A stretch of DNA of 64,000 bases from Micromonospora sp. M71_S20. Its GTDB lineage: Bacteria > Actinomycetota > Actinomycetes > Mycobacteriales > Micromonosporaceae. The DNA is taken from assembly GCF_003664255.1 (NCBI RefSeq), contig NZ_RCCV01000002.1, positions 64,501 to 128,500 on the forward strand. The letters run 5' to 3'. Under the pieces are notes generated by a model that had not been told where the DNA came from, did no database searches, and saw only the letters and a program-made list of their open reading frames with translations. Both the position numbers and the translations under genes were made by a program. Positions 9,184 to 18,965 of this stretch are shown piece after piece (positions within the stretch are counted from its first letter, which is position 1; every line of letters starts with the position of its first letter).

Positions 9184-10011
9184 GTGGGCGTGTACCGGTT
9201 CCTGCTGACGCCGCGCTGGCTGGGCATTCTCGCGCTGACCCTGGTCGCCGCGGCGGTGATGGTGCTGCTCGGCAACTGGCAGCTGGACCGCTACCACGCC
9301 CGTACGGAGGTCAACGAGCGGATCGACGCCGGCCTGCGGATGGCCCCGATGCCGCTGCGTGACGTGCTGCCCGCCCCGACCGGCGGCAGCGGCACGGCCG
9401 GTCCCGCCCCCGTCGCGGAGAAGGCCTGGACCAAGGTCACCGTGACCGGCCGCTACGACCCGGCGAACGTGGTCCTGGTCCGGGGCCGCTCGGTGGACCG
9501 CACGGTCGGCTTCGAGGTGGTCACCCCGCTCGTGCTGGCCGACGGCACGGCCGTGCTGGTCGACCGGGGCTGGATCCCGCCGGCCCGCGGCGGCGACGCG
9601 ACCGTCCAGCCGGACGTGCCGGCCCTCCCGCCCGGCGAGGTCACCGTGACGGGGCGGGTGCACCTGAGCGAGAGCGGCTCGGTCGCCGTGACCCGGCGGG
9701 ACGGCAAGCTGGAGACCCGGCGGATCGGCGTGCCCCGGCTGGCCCGGGAGCTGCCCTATCCGGTGCACGGCGCGTACCTGCTGCTCGACGAGCAGACCCC
9801 GGCGGCCGACCCCGCCTTCAAGGACGTGCCGGTCGGATACACCAACAACTGGCAGAACTTCGGCTACGTCGTGCAGTGGTGGATCTTCGCCGTGATGACC
9901 CTGTTCGGCTACGGCTGGGTGGCCCGCCGGGAGGCCCGTCGGCTGGCGGGCGTGGAACCGCGGCGGCCCGTCGACCGGGCCGCCGAGCCCGCGCCGCAGG
10001 GCGCCGCCTGA
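9184..10011 (+). CDS. SURF1 family cytochrome oxidase biogenesis protein
   Basis: 275 aa, GTG start. Two membrane helices, at residues about 9-29 (LGILALTLVAAAVMVLLGNWQL) and about 225-243, flank an extracytoplasmic domain with WTKVTVTGRYDP, LVRGRSVDRTVGFEVVTPL and VLVDRGWIPPA, and YTNNWQNFGYVVQWWIFA near the C-terminus. This is the SURF1 plan. The family helps insert haem a into aa3-type cytochrome c oxidase. It is monocistronic. Confidence 0.92.
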   Translation: MGVYRFLLTPRWLGILALTLVAAAVMVLLGNWQLDRYHARTEVNERIDAGLRMAPMPLRDVLPAPTGGSGTAGPAPVAEKAWTKVTVTGRYDPANVVLVRGRSVDRTVGFEVVTPLVLADGTAVLVDRGWIPPARGGDATVQPDVPALPPGEVTVTGRVHLSESGSVAVTRRDGKLETRRIGVPRLARELPYPVHGAYLLLDEQTPAADPAFKDVPVGYTNNWQNFGYVVQWWIFAVMTLFGYGWVARREARRLAGVEPRRPVDRAAEPAPQGAA

Positions 10012-10029
10012 CCCGCCCCGCCGGCCCGC

Positions 10030-11622
10030 TCAGCCGGTGACGCGGCCGGCGTGGATGGCGCGTACGGCGTCGATGGTGTCGGCCTCCGCCGCCGTCTTGT
10101 CGTCGCGGTAGCGCACCACGCGGGCGAAGCGCAGCGCCATCCCGCCCGGGTAGCGGGAGCTGGTCTGCACCCCGTCGAAGGCGATCTCGACCACCTGCTC
10201 GGGGCGGACCCGCACCACCCAGTCGCCGCGCTCGACGGCGAGGGCGAGGAAGCGCTCGGTCTGCCAGCGCAGCAGCTCGTCGGTGAGGCCCTTGAACGTC
10301 TTGCCGAGCATGACGAAGTCGCCCGTGCGCGGGTCGCGGGCGCCGAGGTGCAGGTTGGACAGCCAGCCCTGACGCCGGCCGCTGCCCCACTCCACCGCCA
10401 GCACCACCAGGTCGAGAGTGTGCCGGGGCTTCACCTTCACCCAGGCGGTACCCCGCCGGCCGGCGTCGTAGGGGGCGTCGGGCGCCTTCACGACGACCCC
10501 CTCCTGGCCGGCGTCGATGGCGGCGGCGAACGCCTCGCCGGCCCGCTCCGGGCCGTCGACCTCCATCCGGCCGACCAGCAGCGGGGCGTCGACCGCGGCG
10601 TCGAGCGCGGCCCAACGCTCGCGCCCGGGCCGGTCGACCAGGTCGTCGCCGTCGAGGTGCAGCAGGTCGAAGAAATACGGTGTCAGCACCGTCGCGCCGG
10701 TGGTCGCGGCGGCGGCGCGCACGGCCGGAGCCACCGAGGCGCTTCCGGCGCTGCTCGGCGTGGTGCGCCGCGCCGCCCGGCTCGACGTCTGCTGGAAGGG
10801 CAACGGCCGGCCCGTCTCGTCGAGCCCGATCGCCTCCCCGTCGAGCACCAGCTCGCGGGCGGGCAGCGCCCGCACGGCGGCGACCACCTCCGGCACCCGG
10901 GCGGTGATGTCGTCCAGGCTGCGGGTGAACACGGCGATGTCGTCGCCGGAGCGGTGCACCTGGATCCGGATGCCGTCGAGCTTGACGTCGACCACGGCGG
11001 GGGTGCCCGTGGCCGCGAGCGCCTCGTCCACCGAGGGCGCGCTCTGGGCCAGCATCGGCGCGAGCGGGCGGCCGACCTGGAGCCCGAAGGCGCCCAGGGC
11101 CGCCGCACCCCCGTCGAGCGCGGCGACCGCCACCGCGCGCAGGTCACCGGCGAGCAACAGAGCCCGGCGGACGGCGGCGAGCGGCACGTCGGCGGCCCGG
11201 GCGATCGCGTCGGCGAGCAGCCCCGCCTGCGCGCCCTGGCGCAGCTCGCCGCTGAACAGGCCGGTCAGCAGCCGCTGCTCCTCGGCGGTGGCGGCGGCGT
11301 AGAGCGCGCCCAGCAGCGCCCGGCGGCGGGCCTGGGAACCCGGCCCGCGCACGGCCGCGATCTCGTCGATTGCCGCGTCGACGGCGGCCACGGTCAGGGT
11401 CGGCTCGGCGGCCGGCGGCGGCAGGTCACGCAGGCTCGCGAAGCCCACCCCGGTCTGCCGCTGACGCAGCTCGCCGGCCAGCCAGCCGGCGCCCGCCGCC
11501 ACCTCGGGCGAATCGAGCGCCCGCAACGCGGCGGCGAGCAGCTCCACCTTGGTCCGCCGGGCCCGGGTGGCGCCGACGGCGGCGGAGGTGGCTGCCAGGT
11601 CGAGGAACCGCACGGGCTCCAT
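10030..11622 (-). CDS. ATP-dependent DNA ligase
   Basis: 530 aa from ATG 11622; a TTG/ATG 7 codons upstream is also in frame. The N-terminal alpha-helical DNA-binding domain (about 1-200) precedes the nucleotidyltransferase core with motif [14 protein letters not shown] (adenylated Lys). Motif III-like [10 protein letters not shown], motif [17 protein letters not shown] and motif [18 protein letters not shown] follow, then an OB domain. This layout is that of actinobacterial LigB-type enzymes, which act in repair or replication-independent sealing alongside the NAD-dependent LigA. Confidence 0.93.
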   Translation of the reverse strand: MEPVRFLDLAATSAAVGATRARRTKVELLAAALRALDSPEVAAGAGWLAGELRQRQTGVGFASLRDLPPPAAEPTLTVAAVDAAIDEIAAVRGPGSQARRRALLGALYAAATAEEQRLLTGLFSGELRQGAQAGLLADAIARAADVPLAAVRRALLLAGDLRAVAVAALDGGAAALGAFGLQVGRPLAPMLAQSAPSVDEALAATGTPAVVDVKLDGIRIQVHRSGDDIAVFTRSLDDITARVPEVVAAVRALPARELVLDGEAIGLDETGRPLPFQQTSSRAARRTTPSSAGSASVAPAVRAAAATTGATVLTPYFFDLLHLDGDDLVDRPGRERWAALDAAVDAPLLVGRMEVDGPERAGEAFAAAIDAGQEGVVVKAPDAPYDAGRRGTAWVKVKPRHTLDLVVLAVEWGSGRRQGWLSNLHLGARDPRTGDFVMLGKTFKGLTDELLRWQTERFLALAVERGDWVVRVRPEQVVEIAFDGVQTSSRYPGGMALRFARVVRYRDDKTAAEADTIDAVRAIHAGRVTG

Positions 11623-11701
11623 CCTGCCAGCCACCTCCGACACGACCCGGGCATTGCCGTGCCCGGGCGCCGGGAAACCTCGCCCGCCAGGGGTGGGCGG
11701 G

Positions 11702-11908
11702 TCAGGCCGAGACGGGTTCCTCGATGCGCAGGCCGCGGGCGCGGATCTCCTCGGCGACCCGGGAGAGCACCGTGTCGAGAGCGACCAGCGCGGCGGACAG
11801 GTCGCCGAGCTGTTCCTTGAGCGTGTCCTCGGACCACGCGGAGACGTCGACGTCCCCCAGGGCGCTGACGGCGGCCTCGAGCCGGCCCATCACCTCATTC
11901 GTACGCAT
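11702..11908 (-). CDS. Small helical hypothetical protein
   Basis: 68 aa, ATG start at 11908. It is almost all predicted amphipathic helix ([19 protein letters not shown], then [19 protein letters not shown]), suggesting a coiled-coil dimer. No motif is recognised. It sits alone between the M20 peptidase and ligase genes with its own AT-richer upstream region (11909-11985). Confidence 0.6.
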   Translation of the reverse strand: MRTNEVMGRLEAAVSALGDVDVSAWSEDTLKEQLGDLSAALVALDTVLSRVAEEIRARGLRIEEPVSA

Positions 11909-11985
11909 GTTCGAGAGGCTATAACAACCCGACCGCCGACACACCGCAAACGCCCACATCGACCCCGAAGTTACGGTTCCGACAC

Positions 11986-13353
11986 CTAACGCCCGGCGAT
12001 GCCCGCCTCGGCGACCTTCTTGAGCAGCAGCGCCTCGGCCAGGCAGACCCGCGCGAACTCCCCGAGGTGCAGGCTCTCGTTCGGGCCGTGCGCCCGGGCC
12101 TGCGGGTCCTCCACGCCGGTCACCAGGATCGCCGCGCGCGGGAACATCTCCTGGAAGGTGGCGATGAACGGGATCGAACCACCGATGCCGAGGTCCACCG
12201 GGTCGGTGCCGTCCCAGGCGGTCCGAAACGCCGAGCGGGCCGCGTCGAACATCGGGCCGGACGCGTCGATGACGCACGGGTCGCCGTCGTGTTCGAAGGT
12301 GACGCTCACCCGCGCACCCCACGGGGCGTGCTTCTCCAGGTGGGCGCGCAGGGCCGCGTACGCCCGCTTCGGGTCGTCGCCCGGCGCCAGCCGTACGCTC
12401 AGCTTGGCCCTGGCGGCCGGCACCAGGGCGTTCGGCGCCTCGGCGGTGGTCGGGGCGTCGATGCCGAGCACCGCGAGGGCCGGCTTGGTCCAGAGCCGGT
12501 CGGTGATCCGCCCGGTGCCGATGAGGCCCACGCCCTCGGCCAGCCCCGCCTCGGCCCGGAACCGGTCCTCCGGGTAGTCGACGCTCGCGCCCTCCCGGGC
12601 GACCAGCCCGTCGACCGCCACGTCGCCGGCGTCGGTGTGCAGGGTCGCCAGCAACCGCGCCAGGGCGGTCAGCGCGTCCGGCACCGCCCCGCCGAACATG
12701 CCGCTGTGCACGGCGTGGTCGAGGGTGCGCACCTCCACGAAGCAGTTGACGATGCCGCGCAGGCTGGTGGTCAGCGCCGGTACGCCGATGTCCCAGTTCG
12801 CGGAGTCGGCGATCACGATGACGTCCGATGCGATCTCGTCGCGGTGCGCGGCGAGCAGCCGCTCCAACGAGTCGGAGCCGTACTCCTCCTCGCCCTCGAT
12901 GAAGAGCACCACGCCGACCGGCAACGCGTCCCCGTACGCGCGCAGCGCCGCCACGTGCGCCATGATGCCGGCCTTGTCGTCGGCGGCGCCCCGGCCGTAG
13001 AGCCGGCCGTCCCGCTCCACCGGCTCGAACGGGTCCGACTCCCACAGCGTGAGGTCGCCGACCGGCTGCACGTCGTGATGGGCGTAGAGCAGCACCGTCG
13101 GCGCCCCGGGCGGGGCCGCCTTCTTGCCGATGACCGCGGGCTGGCCACCGGAGCGCACGATCTCGACGTCGAGACCGCAGCCGCGCAGCAGCTCGGCCAC
13201 CGCCTCGGCGGAACGCTCCACGTGCGAGTGGTCGAAGCCCTCGAACGCGATGCCGGGGATGCGGACGAGGCGTTCCAGGTCGGCGCGGACGCCGGGCAGT
13301 TCCCGCTCGACGGCAGCCCGGACCTCGGACTCGGACATGATCGGTGTGGTCAT
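11986..13353 (-). CDS. M20 family zinc metallopeptidase (dipeptidase)
   Basis: About 455 aa from ATG 13353 (a start 3 codons upstream is possible). Metal and catalytic motifs of M20 peptidases: LLYAHHDVQP (His ligand and Asp), GRGAADDKAG (bridging Asp) and IEGEEEYGS (general base Glu plus ligand Glu), then the dimerisation domain. Members cleave dipeptides or N-acylated amino acids in the cytosol. Specificity is not readable from sequence. Confidence 0.92.
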   Translation of the reverse strand: MTTPIMSESEVRAAVERELPGVRADLERLVRIPGIAFEGFDHSHVERSAEAVAELLRGCGLDVEIVRSGGQPAVIGKKAAPPGAPTVLLYAHHDVQPVGDLTLWESDPFEPVERDGRLYGRGAADDKAGIMAHVAALRAYGDALPVGVVLFIEGEEEYGSDSLERLLAAHRDEIASDVIVIADSANWDIGVPALTTSLRGIVNCFVEVRTLDHAVHSGMFGGAVPDALTALARLLATLHTDAGDVAVDGLVAREGASVDYPEDRFRAEAGLAEGVGLIGTGRITDRLWTKPALAVLGIDAPTTAEAPNALVPAARAKLSVRLAPGDDPKRAYAALRAHLEKHAPWGARVSVTFEHDGDPCVIDASGPMFDAARSAFRTAWDGTDPVDLGIGGSIPFIATFQEMFPRAAILVTGVEDPQARAHGPNESLHLGEFARVCLAEALLLKKVAEAGIAGR

Positions 13354-13559
13354 GACCGGCATCGTATGCCGGCCTTACCGAGCACACCGCCCGAGCCCGC
13401 CGCGACGGGTCGGCCGGCCCGACCTCTCAGCGGCGGCGCTCCCGGCAACGCCTGCGACGTCACGCCGCCTTGACGGCCGCCAGCGGCGGCGCACGCGGCG
13501 ACAGGCCCGCCATCTCGCCCGGGTCGACGGCCCCGCCAGGTCGCCCCGGGCGACGGCCC

Positions 13560-14189
13560 TCAGCGGTGGCGCACGTAGTAGCGGTCGGCGTCGTGCGGCA
13601 GGACCGGGGCGCCGTCGACCACCAGGTCCGCGCGCGCCTCGGTGCCGTCGGCAGCGAAGTGCGACCGCTCCCCGAGGTGCCAGCGACGCAGCTCCGGCAG
13701 GATTTCCGGGCCGTCGCGCTTTAGCGCCCGGGCCAGCCGCAACGGCGCCGGGGCGGTGACGAAGACGGCCAGGGTGAGGTCCGCGGTGGCGGCGGCCCGC
13801 GCCGCGCTCACCCCCTCGACGAGGAGCACCGGCGCCACCGGCACCGGCACCGGGCGCGGCAGGAAGGCCCGACGGACCCAGCTGTACCGGCGGTACGCCC
13901 CCGGCCGGCCGGCGCGCAGCGGCCCGAGCACCCACTCCTCCAGCCGCGGCCAGAAGGTGAACTGGTCGTCCCAGCCGTCGAGCAGGTCGTCGGTGTGCAC
14001 CACCGGCGGCGGGCCGCCGCCGGGCAGGGCGGCGAGGGCGTCCGCGAGCCGCGCCGCGAACGCGCTCTTGCCCGCGCCGCTCGGCCCGTCCACCGCCACC
14101 AGCCGGGTCCGCCCCAACCGCGCCGGCCCGGCGAGCACCCGCCGGGCCAGCCGGTCGTACGCCTCGACCACCGCCACCGCCACCGCCAC
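13560..14189 (-). CDS. P-loop kinase, uridine kinase-like
   Basis: 209 aa from GTG 14189. Walker A is VDGPSGAGKSAFAARLADAL; then HTDDLLDGWDDQFTFWPRLEEWVL, the uridine kinase-type Asp region, and LLVEGVSA, followed by a lid-like RALKRDGPEI segment. Many actinobacteria carry such uridine kinase-like proteins of unproven substrate; nucleoside kinase is the best guess. It is convergent with nothing and read away from the rhodanese gene. Confidence 0.78.
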   Translation of the reverse strand: MAVAVAVVEAYDRLARRVLAGPARLGRTRLVAVDGPSGAGKSAFAARLADALAALPGGGPPPVVHTDDLLDGWDDQFTFWPRLEEWVLGPLRAGRPGAYRRYSWVRRAFLPRPVPVPVAPVLLVEGVSAARAAATADLTLAVFVTAPAPLRLARALKRDGPEILPELRRWHLGERSHFAADGTEARADLVVDGAPVLPHDADRYYVRHR

Positions 14190-14423
14190 GTGGCCGACGG
14201 TAACCAGGCCGGATCCCCAGCCAGCGCGCGGGCCTACCGTGGCGGGAGGTCCGGCGTCGGCGGGACGCGCGGACGCCGGACCGGGCCGGGGCCCCGGTCG
14301 TCGCCGCGGCTGGCGGTGCTCCGATCGGGGGTCGCCCGAACGAGCGTTCGTCGGGCACGCCGGGGCGTTCGTCGGGCGGAGTGCGGGACGGGGCGGGATG
14401 ATCTGCTGGTGTCCCACAGCGTG

Positions 14424-14825
14424 ATGAGTCCGGGCGTCGACGCCCTCCTGGAACAGGCCCGCGCCGGGGTACGCCGGCTGACCCCGCACCAGACCGTCGA
14501 GGCGGTCCGTACCGGGGCGTTGCTGATCGACACCCGCACCGACGCGCAGCGGCAGGAGCAGGGCGACCTGCCCGGCGCCATCGTCATCGACCGGACGGTG
14601 CTGGAGTGGCGCCTCGACCCGGCCAGCGCGTGGCGGATCCCGGAGGCCACGGCGTACGACCAGCGCATCGTGGTGGTGTGCCGCCAGGGCTACAGCTCCA
14701 GCCTCGCGGTCGCGAGCCTGCGGGCGCTCGGACTGCACCGCGCGACCGACATGATCGGCGGCGTGCAGGCGTGGCGCGAGGCCGGGCTACCCATGTCCGA
14801 CCGCCCCGCCGACATCCGCCGCTGA
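14424..14825 (+). CDS. Rhodanese-domain sulfurtransferase
   Basis: 133 aa single rhodanese domain. LIDTRTDAQRQEQGDLPGAIVIDR opens the fold, and the active-site loop is VVCRQGYSSSLA with Cys as persulfide carrier. It ends with the usual GGVQAWREAGLPM. ATG 14424 was chosen; GTG 14409, five codons upstream, is equally possible. Single-domain rhodaneses move sulfane sulfur in the cytosol; the partner is unknown. Confidence 0.88.
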   Translation: MSPGVDALLEQARAGVRRLTPHQTVEAVRTGALLIDTRTDAQRQEQGDLPGAIVIDRTVLEWRLDPASAWRIPEATAYDQRIVVVCRQGYSSSLAVASLRALGLHRATDMIGGVQAWREAGLPMSDRPADIRR

Positions 14826-14886
14826 CCGGACCCGGGCCCGCCAACCGACTGCCCCACCCGCTCCCCCCGCCCGCGCCCATGCTTCG

Positions 14887-14918
14887 TGCCCCATGCCCCA
14901 TGCCCCATGCCCCATGCC
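14887..14918. repeat. 7-bp tandem repeat (TGCCCCA), about 4.5 copies
   Basis: TGCCCCA is repeated head to tail just before an inverted-repeat element in the rhodanese/cobQ gap. It looks like slippage-type expansion. Confidence 0.8.
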
Positions 14919-14919
14919 G

Positions 14920-14978
14920 GTGATCAAGAGGTTTGCGTCCTGATTCGCGGCTGCACAGGGCACAAACCTCTTGATCAC
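14920..14978. repeat. REP-like inverted-repeat element in intergenic space
   Basis: Perfect 16-bp arms GTGATCAAGAGGTTTG and CAAACCTCTTGATCAC are separated by 27 bases. It lies between the convergent rhodanese and cobQ genes. A related layout with shorter arms occurs at 17868-17928, so I read it as a dispersed host repeat; it could also act as a terminator. Confidence 0.7.
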
Positions 14979-15033
14979 TCCTGCCAAGGGGCCGGGGGCC
15001 CGCGCGCGGGCGCGGCGGCGCGGTGGTCGGGGT

Positions 15034-16578
15034 TCAGGGGAGCTGTGGGGATCCGGGTGGGATGAAGGGGAGGCCGGCGGGCGGGCCGGACTCGACGAGG
15101 TGCCAGAGGGCGTCGGTGTCGAGGTGCTCCTCGACCAGGTCACCGAGCAGGTCCAGGGAGCGCTCGCGGGCGGCGGCGAAGGCGGTGTCGGGGGCCACCG
15201 TGAAGCCGGTCCGGCCGGCGAGCCGGGCCACCTCGGTCAGGAACCGGCGGCGGAACCCGTCGGACTCGAAGGCGCCGTGCCAGTGGGTACCGTGCACGGC
15301 GCCCACCACGGCTCCCTCGCCGCTGCCGTCCGCACAGGTCAGCAGCGGGGTCAGCGCCGGGTCGGCGTGTGAGACGTACCCGTGGTGGATCTCGTAGCCG
15401 TGGACCGGGACGTCGCCGCGGGCGGTGCCGACCGACTGCCGGACGGTCTTGCGCAGATCGAAGGTGACCTCGATCGGCAGCAGGCCCAGTCCCGGCACGC
15501 TGCCCTGCCGGCTCTCCACCGGGTCGTGGATCGCCCGGGCCAGCATCTGGAAGCCGCCGCAGATGCCGAGCAGCGGCTTGCCCGCCGCCGCGTGCGCCAG
15601 GACGGCGTCGGCCAGGCCGGTCTGCCGCAGCCAGGCCAGGTCGGCCACGGTCGACTTCGAGCCGGGCAGCACGACCAGGTCGGCGGCGGCCAGTTCGGCC
15701 GGCTCGACGGTCAGCCGGACCCGTACGCCCGGCTCGGTGGCGAGCGCCTCGACGTCGGTGGCGTTGCTGATCCGGGGCAGCCGGACCACCGCCACGTCCA
15801 GCCAGTCGGTGCCGCGCGGGGCCGCCGGTCGGCCGAGCACCCGGCCGTACGCGAGCGAGTCCTCCGCGTCGAGCCAGAGGTCGAGCGCCCAGGGCAGCAC
15901 CCCGTACGTCGGTCGGCCGGTGACCTGGCGCAGCATGTCCAGCCCCGGCCGGAGGAGCCCGAGGTCGCCCCGGAACTTGTTGATCACGAAACCGGCGATC
16001 AGCGCCTGGTCGGCCGGGTCCAGCAGAGCGAGGGTGCCGAACATCGAGGCGAAGACCCCGCCCCTGTCGATGTCGCCGACCACGATCGTGGGCAGTCCCG
16101 CGTGCCGGGCCAAGCCCATGTTCACGTAGTCGCCGGCCCGCAGGTTGATCTCCGCCGGGCTGCCGGCGCCCTCACAGATCACGACGTCGTACGCGGCCCG
16201 CAGCTCGGCGAGCGCCGCGTACGCGGTCTCGGCGAGCCGGGGACGCAGCTCGCGGAAGTTGCCCGCGGTGACCGTGTCGACGGCCTCGCCGAGCAGCACC
16301 ACCTGGCTGGCCAGGTCGCTGCCCGGCTTGAGCAGCACCGGGTTGAACCGCAGGTCGGGGGCGAGACCGCAGGCGGCGGCCTGCATCGCCTGCGCCCGCC
16401 CGATCTCGCCGCCCCGGCCGTCCGGGCCGACGACGACGGCGGAGTTGTTGGACATGTTCTGCGCCTTGAAGGGCGCCACCTTCACGCCCCGGCGGCGCAG
16501 CCAGCGGCAGATCCCGGCGGTGAGCACGCTCTTGCCGGCGTCCGAGGTGGTGCCGGCGACCAGCAGGCCGCCGCTCAC
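15034..16578 (-). CDS. cobQ: Cobyric acid synthase
   Basis: 514 aa, GTG start overlapping the cobD stop (GTGA). P-loop [18 protein letters not shown], then [15 protein letters not shown], an unmistakable CobQ signature. The glutaminase domain nucleophile region is [21 protein letters not shown]. The enzyme amidates the b, d, e and g carboxylates of adenosyl-cobyrinate a,c-diamide with glutamine and ATP. Confidence 0.95.
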   Translation of the reverse strand: MSGGLLVAGTTSDAGKSVLTAGICRWLRRRGVKVAPFKAQNMSNNSAVVVGPDGRGGEIGRAQAMQAAACGLAPDLRFNPVLLKPGSDLASQVVLLGEAVDTVTAGNFRELRPRLAETAYAALAELRAAYDVVICEGAGSPAEINLRAGDYVNMGLARHAGLPTIVVGDIDRGGVFASMFGTLALLDPADQALIAGFVINKFRGDLGLLRPGLDMLRQVTGRPTYGVLPWALDLWLDAEDSLAYGRVLGRPAAPRGTDWLDVAVVRLPRISNATDVEALATEPGVRVRLTVEPAELAAADLVVLPGSKSTVADLAWLRQTGLADAVLAHAAAGKPLLGICGGFQMLARAIHDPVESRQGSVPGLGLLPIEVTFDLRKTVRQSVGTARGDVPVHGYEIHHGYVSHADPALTPLLTCADGSGEGAVVGAVHGTHWHGAFESDGFRRRFLTEVARLAGRTGFTVAPDTAFAAARERSLDLLGDLVEEHLDTDALWHLVESGPPAGLPFIPPGSPQLP

Positions 16579-17579
16579 CGCCCGCTCCCCCGCCCCGCCC
16601 CGGCCACGACGCGCCGCCCGACGGCGCCCACCAGCCGGCCGAGGGTCAGCGGGTACGCGGCGGCCAGCCCGAGCGCGGCCAGCCCGACCGCGCCCGAGAT
16701 CCGGGCGGCCCGCTTGAGGTGTCGTGCCTCGGGGCGGGGGCCGTCACCGAGGAAAGGACGCACCTCGGAGCGCCCGAAGTAGACGTTGCGTCCGCCCAGC
16801 CGTACGCCGAGGGCGCCGGCCATCGCCGCCTCGCACTGCCCGGCGTTCGGGCTGGGGTGGTCGTTGCGGTCCCGGCGCCACACGCGCCACGCCCGTTCCC
16901 GGTCGCCGTGCGCGGTCGGCGCGACCGCGACGGTGAGCAGGCCGGTCAGCCGCGCGGGCACCAGGTTGAGCAGGTCGTCGAGGCGGGCGGCGGGGGTGCC
17001 GAACCGGGCGTACCGCGGCGAGCGGTGGCCCACCATGGCGTCGAGGGTGTTCGCCGCGCGGTAGCCGAGCAGGCCGGGCAGCCCCGCGACGGCGCCCCAC
17101 AGCAGCGGCGCGACGACCGCGTCCGAGGTGTTCTCGGCGAGCGACTCCACGGTGGCGCGGGCCAGCTCGGGCTCGTCGAGCGCGGACGGGTCCCGGCCGC
17201 AGAGGTGGCCGAGCCGCTGCCGGGCGGCCGGGAGGTCGCCGGCGCGCAGCGCCCGCCCCATCACGGTGGCCTCGCGCCGCAGCGTGCGCCCGCCCAGCAC
17301 CGTCCAGGTGCCGGCGGCGACCAGGGCGGCCCGGGCCACCGGCCGGCGCCGGGTGGCGACCGTGGCGGCCACGCCGAGCAGCACCGGCGCGCCGACCGCC
17401 AGCACGGTGAACGCCGCTCCGGCAAGCCGGTCCGGACGGTACGTCCGCCGCTCCAGTGCCCCGGCGGCACAGCCGAAGCCGGCCACGGGGTGGTACCGGC
17501 GGGGGTCTCCGAGGAGCGCGTCGAGGGCATACCCCGCGACCAGTCCCGCCGCGGTCGCCACCGGCGTCGCCTGTCGCAC
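16575..17579 (-). CDS. cobD: Adenosylcobinamide-phosphate synthase, integral membrane
   Basis: 334 aa from GTG 17579. CobD/CbiB family: [21 protein letters not shown] near the N-terminus, [42 protein letters not shown] and [23 protein letters not shown]. Several membrane helices. It attaches aminopropanol (phosphate) to cobyric acid. It is translationally coupled to cobQ, so the two adjacent pathway steps are made together. Confidence 0.93.
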   Translation of the reverse strand: MRQATPVATAAGLVAGYALDALLGDPRRYHPVAGFGCAAGALERRTYRPDRLAGAAFTVLAVGAPVLLGVAATVATRRRPVARAALVAAGTWTVLGGRTLRREATVMGRALRAGDLPAARQRLGHLCGRDPSALDEPELARATVESLAENTSDAVVAPLLWGAVAGLPGLLGYRAANTLDAMVGHRSPRYARFGTPAARLDDLLNLVPARLTGLLTVAVAPTAHGDRERAWRVWRRDRNDHPSPNAGQCEAAMAGALGVRLGGRNVYFGRSEVRPFLGDGPRPEARHLKRAARISGAVGLAALGLAAAYPLTLGRLVGAVGRRVVAGAGRGSGR

Positions 17580-17867
17580 CCGCCACCACCTCCGGCCGGC
17601 CAGCCTAGCCGAGCGCCCTGCCGACCCCCGGCCGAACACCCGACCACCCGCGCCCCGGCCACCGTCATCGTCGGCGCCGCGCTCGGCGGGGCCGTGGCGG
17701 CGGCGTTCGTCCCCGATCGCCCGGACCGCGCCAGCCACTCCGCCTCCCCCAATGGCCCCACGGTCCGGTCGACCACTTGACCGGTCGAGCTGGTCGAGCC
17801 GGTCGAGCCGGTCGAGCGCGAGGCAGGGGAAGGGCGGGCAGTGCGGGGGCCGAGCCGCGGCGCCCAT

Positions 17868-17928
17868 GATCGTTTGACGTCGCCCCGGAAGGAACGGCGG
17901 CGGACGCCCGGCTGCCGTGCAAACGATC
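17868..17928. repeat. Second REP-like inverted repeat
   Basis: 9-bp arms GATCGTTTG and CAAACGATC, 43 bases apart, inside the cobD/ssb gap. It shares the outward GATC and inward TTTG ends with the element at 14920-14978. Confidence 0.5.
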
Positions 17929-18031
17929 ACGCATGACCCAGTCGCGATCGGGCAGCACCCCGCAACGGTCCACCACGACACCGCTGATGCACCGCCCACC
18001 GGGCGGCCCCGACGGGCCGGCCGGCTCCGCC

Positions 18032-18066
18032 CACCGCGCACCGCGCACCGCGCACCGCGCACCGCG
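18032..18066. repeat. 7-bp tandem repeat (CACCGCG), 5 copies
   Basis: Five exact head-to-tail copies, with no gene overlapping. Likely replication slippage. Confidence 0.8.
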
Positions 18067-18163
18067 CATCAGAACGACTCACCGGAGCGCCCGGGGACAC
18101 GCGGGGTGACGACGGCACCGCCGGCGCCACCCCGCCCCCGTCGTGTCACCCGGGCGCGGGCGG

Positions 18164-18934
18164 TCACACGGGCTGCGGCACCCGCCCCCGGCCCCGTCGG
18201 CCACGGCCGGCCGGGGAGACGCCCGCCTCGGCCTCCTCGGACGACGGGCCCGGCTCCGCCACGGCCGCGTCGCCCCGACCACCCCCGGCACCCGGGGCGT
18301 CCTCCGGTGGGTCGGTCACCGGCGCCGGGCCGTCGGCTTCCGGCTCCGGCCCGTCGGGCTGCCCGCCGTGGGGCTCGTCCGTCGGGTCGTCGAACGGGTC
18401 GAGGGAGCCGTCGCCGGTGGCGTCGCCCGGCAGGCCGTGACCGGCGAACGCGCCGAAGTCGGGCTCGAAGTCGTCGTCGAGCGGTCGGCGGTCCGGCAGG
18501 ACGGGGGCGTCCTCGGCCGGCACCGGCTCGGTCGTCTCGCCGCGTACCCGGTGCTCGGCCTCGGCGTCCTCGACGGTGCTGGTCGTCATCGTCGGCCGGG
18601 TGCGCTGGAACCGGCTGCGGCCCCGGGACAGGTCGTGGCCGACGGCGACCGCCTCCAGCTCGTAGAGCGAGCGGTGGTTGCCGGCGTCGTCCGTCCAGTC
18701 GCGGGTGTAGAGCCGGCCGCAGACCACCACCGGGTCGCCGACCATCACCGAGGCGGCCACCCCCTCGGCGAGCTTGCGCCAGCAGTTGACCCGGACGCGC
18801 AGGCTGTTGCCGTCGACCCAGCGCCCGCTGTCGCGGTCGAGCCGGCGGGCGGTCGAGGCGACCTTGAAGTTGGCCACCAGGGTGTTGCTCTGGGTGGTGC
18901 GACGCCACTCCGGCGCGGTCAGCACGTTGCCCAC
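18164..18934 (-). CDS. ssb: Single-stranded DNA-binding protein, 5' end removed by prophage insertion
   Basis: 256 codons remain from GTG 18934. The OB-fold body is clear (NVLTAPEWRRTTQSNTLVANF, GRWVDGNSLRVRVNCWRKLAEGV, MVGDPVVVCGRLYTRDW), followed by a long acidic Gly/Pro-rich tail without the DDIPF tip of main replicative SSBs; probably the second, accessory ssb. The missing start (MFDTYVTIV) lies at 60440-60466, across the prophage. Joining the halves at the shared 13-bp core restores a continuous frame. In the lysogen an in-frame phage TGA stands 4 codons before the GTG and no ribosome-binding site is visible. The protein would lack the first beta strand, so function is doubtful. It lies 31 bases after the integrase stop and could be read from the integrase operon. 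Confidence 0.85.
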   Translation of the reverse strand: MGNVLTAPEWRRTTQSNTLVANFKVASTARRLDRDSGRWVDGNSLRVRVNCWRKLAEGVAASVMVGDPVVVCGRLYTRDWTDDAGNHRSLYELEAVAVGHDLSRGRSRFQRTRPTMTTSTVEDAEAEHRVRGETTEPVPAEDAPVLPDRRPLDDDFEPDFGAFAGHGLPGDATGDGSLDPFDDPTDEPHGGQPDGPEPEADGPAPVTDPPEDAPGAGGGRGDAAVAEPGPSSEEAEAGVSPAGRGRRGRGRVPQPV

Positions 18935-18944
18935 GATCGTGACG
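18932..18944. other. attL core
   Basis: CACGATCGTGACG, identical and in the same orientation as 60440-60452. The left flank is ssb coding sequence. The right flank (GATCAGAAA) is phage and is the mirror image of the phage arm at attR. Confidence 0.85.
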
Positions 18945-18965
18945 GATCAGAAAAGCCGAATACGT

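Larger units (their letters stand above)
17580..18163. other. Repeat-rich intergenic region between cobD and ssb
   Basis: 584 bases with no gene I can support. They hold four tandem copies of the 9-mer GGTCGAGCC (17783-17818), an inverted repeat (17868-17928) and five tandem copies of a 7-mer (18032-18066). Open frames here are high-GC artefacts. Confidence 0.7.

Noticed and set aside
18032..18066. CACCGCG x5 as iterons or operators
   Set aside because: Perfect head-to-tail 7-mer with no symmetry or nearby regulator; slippage is simpler.
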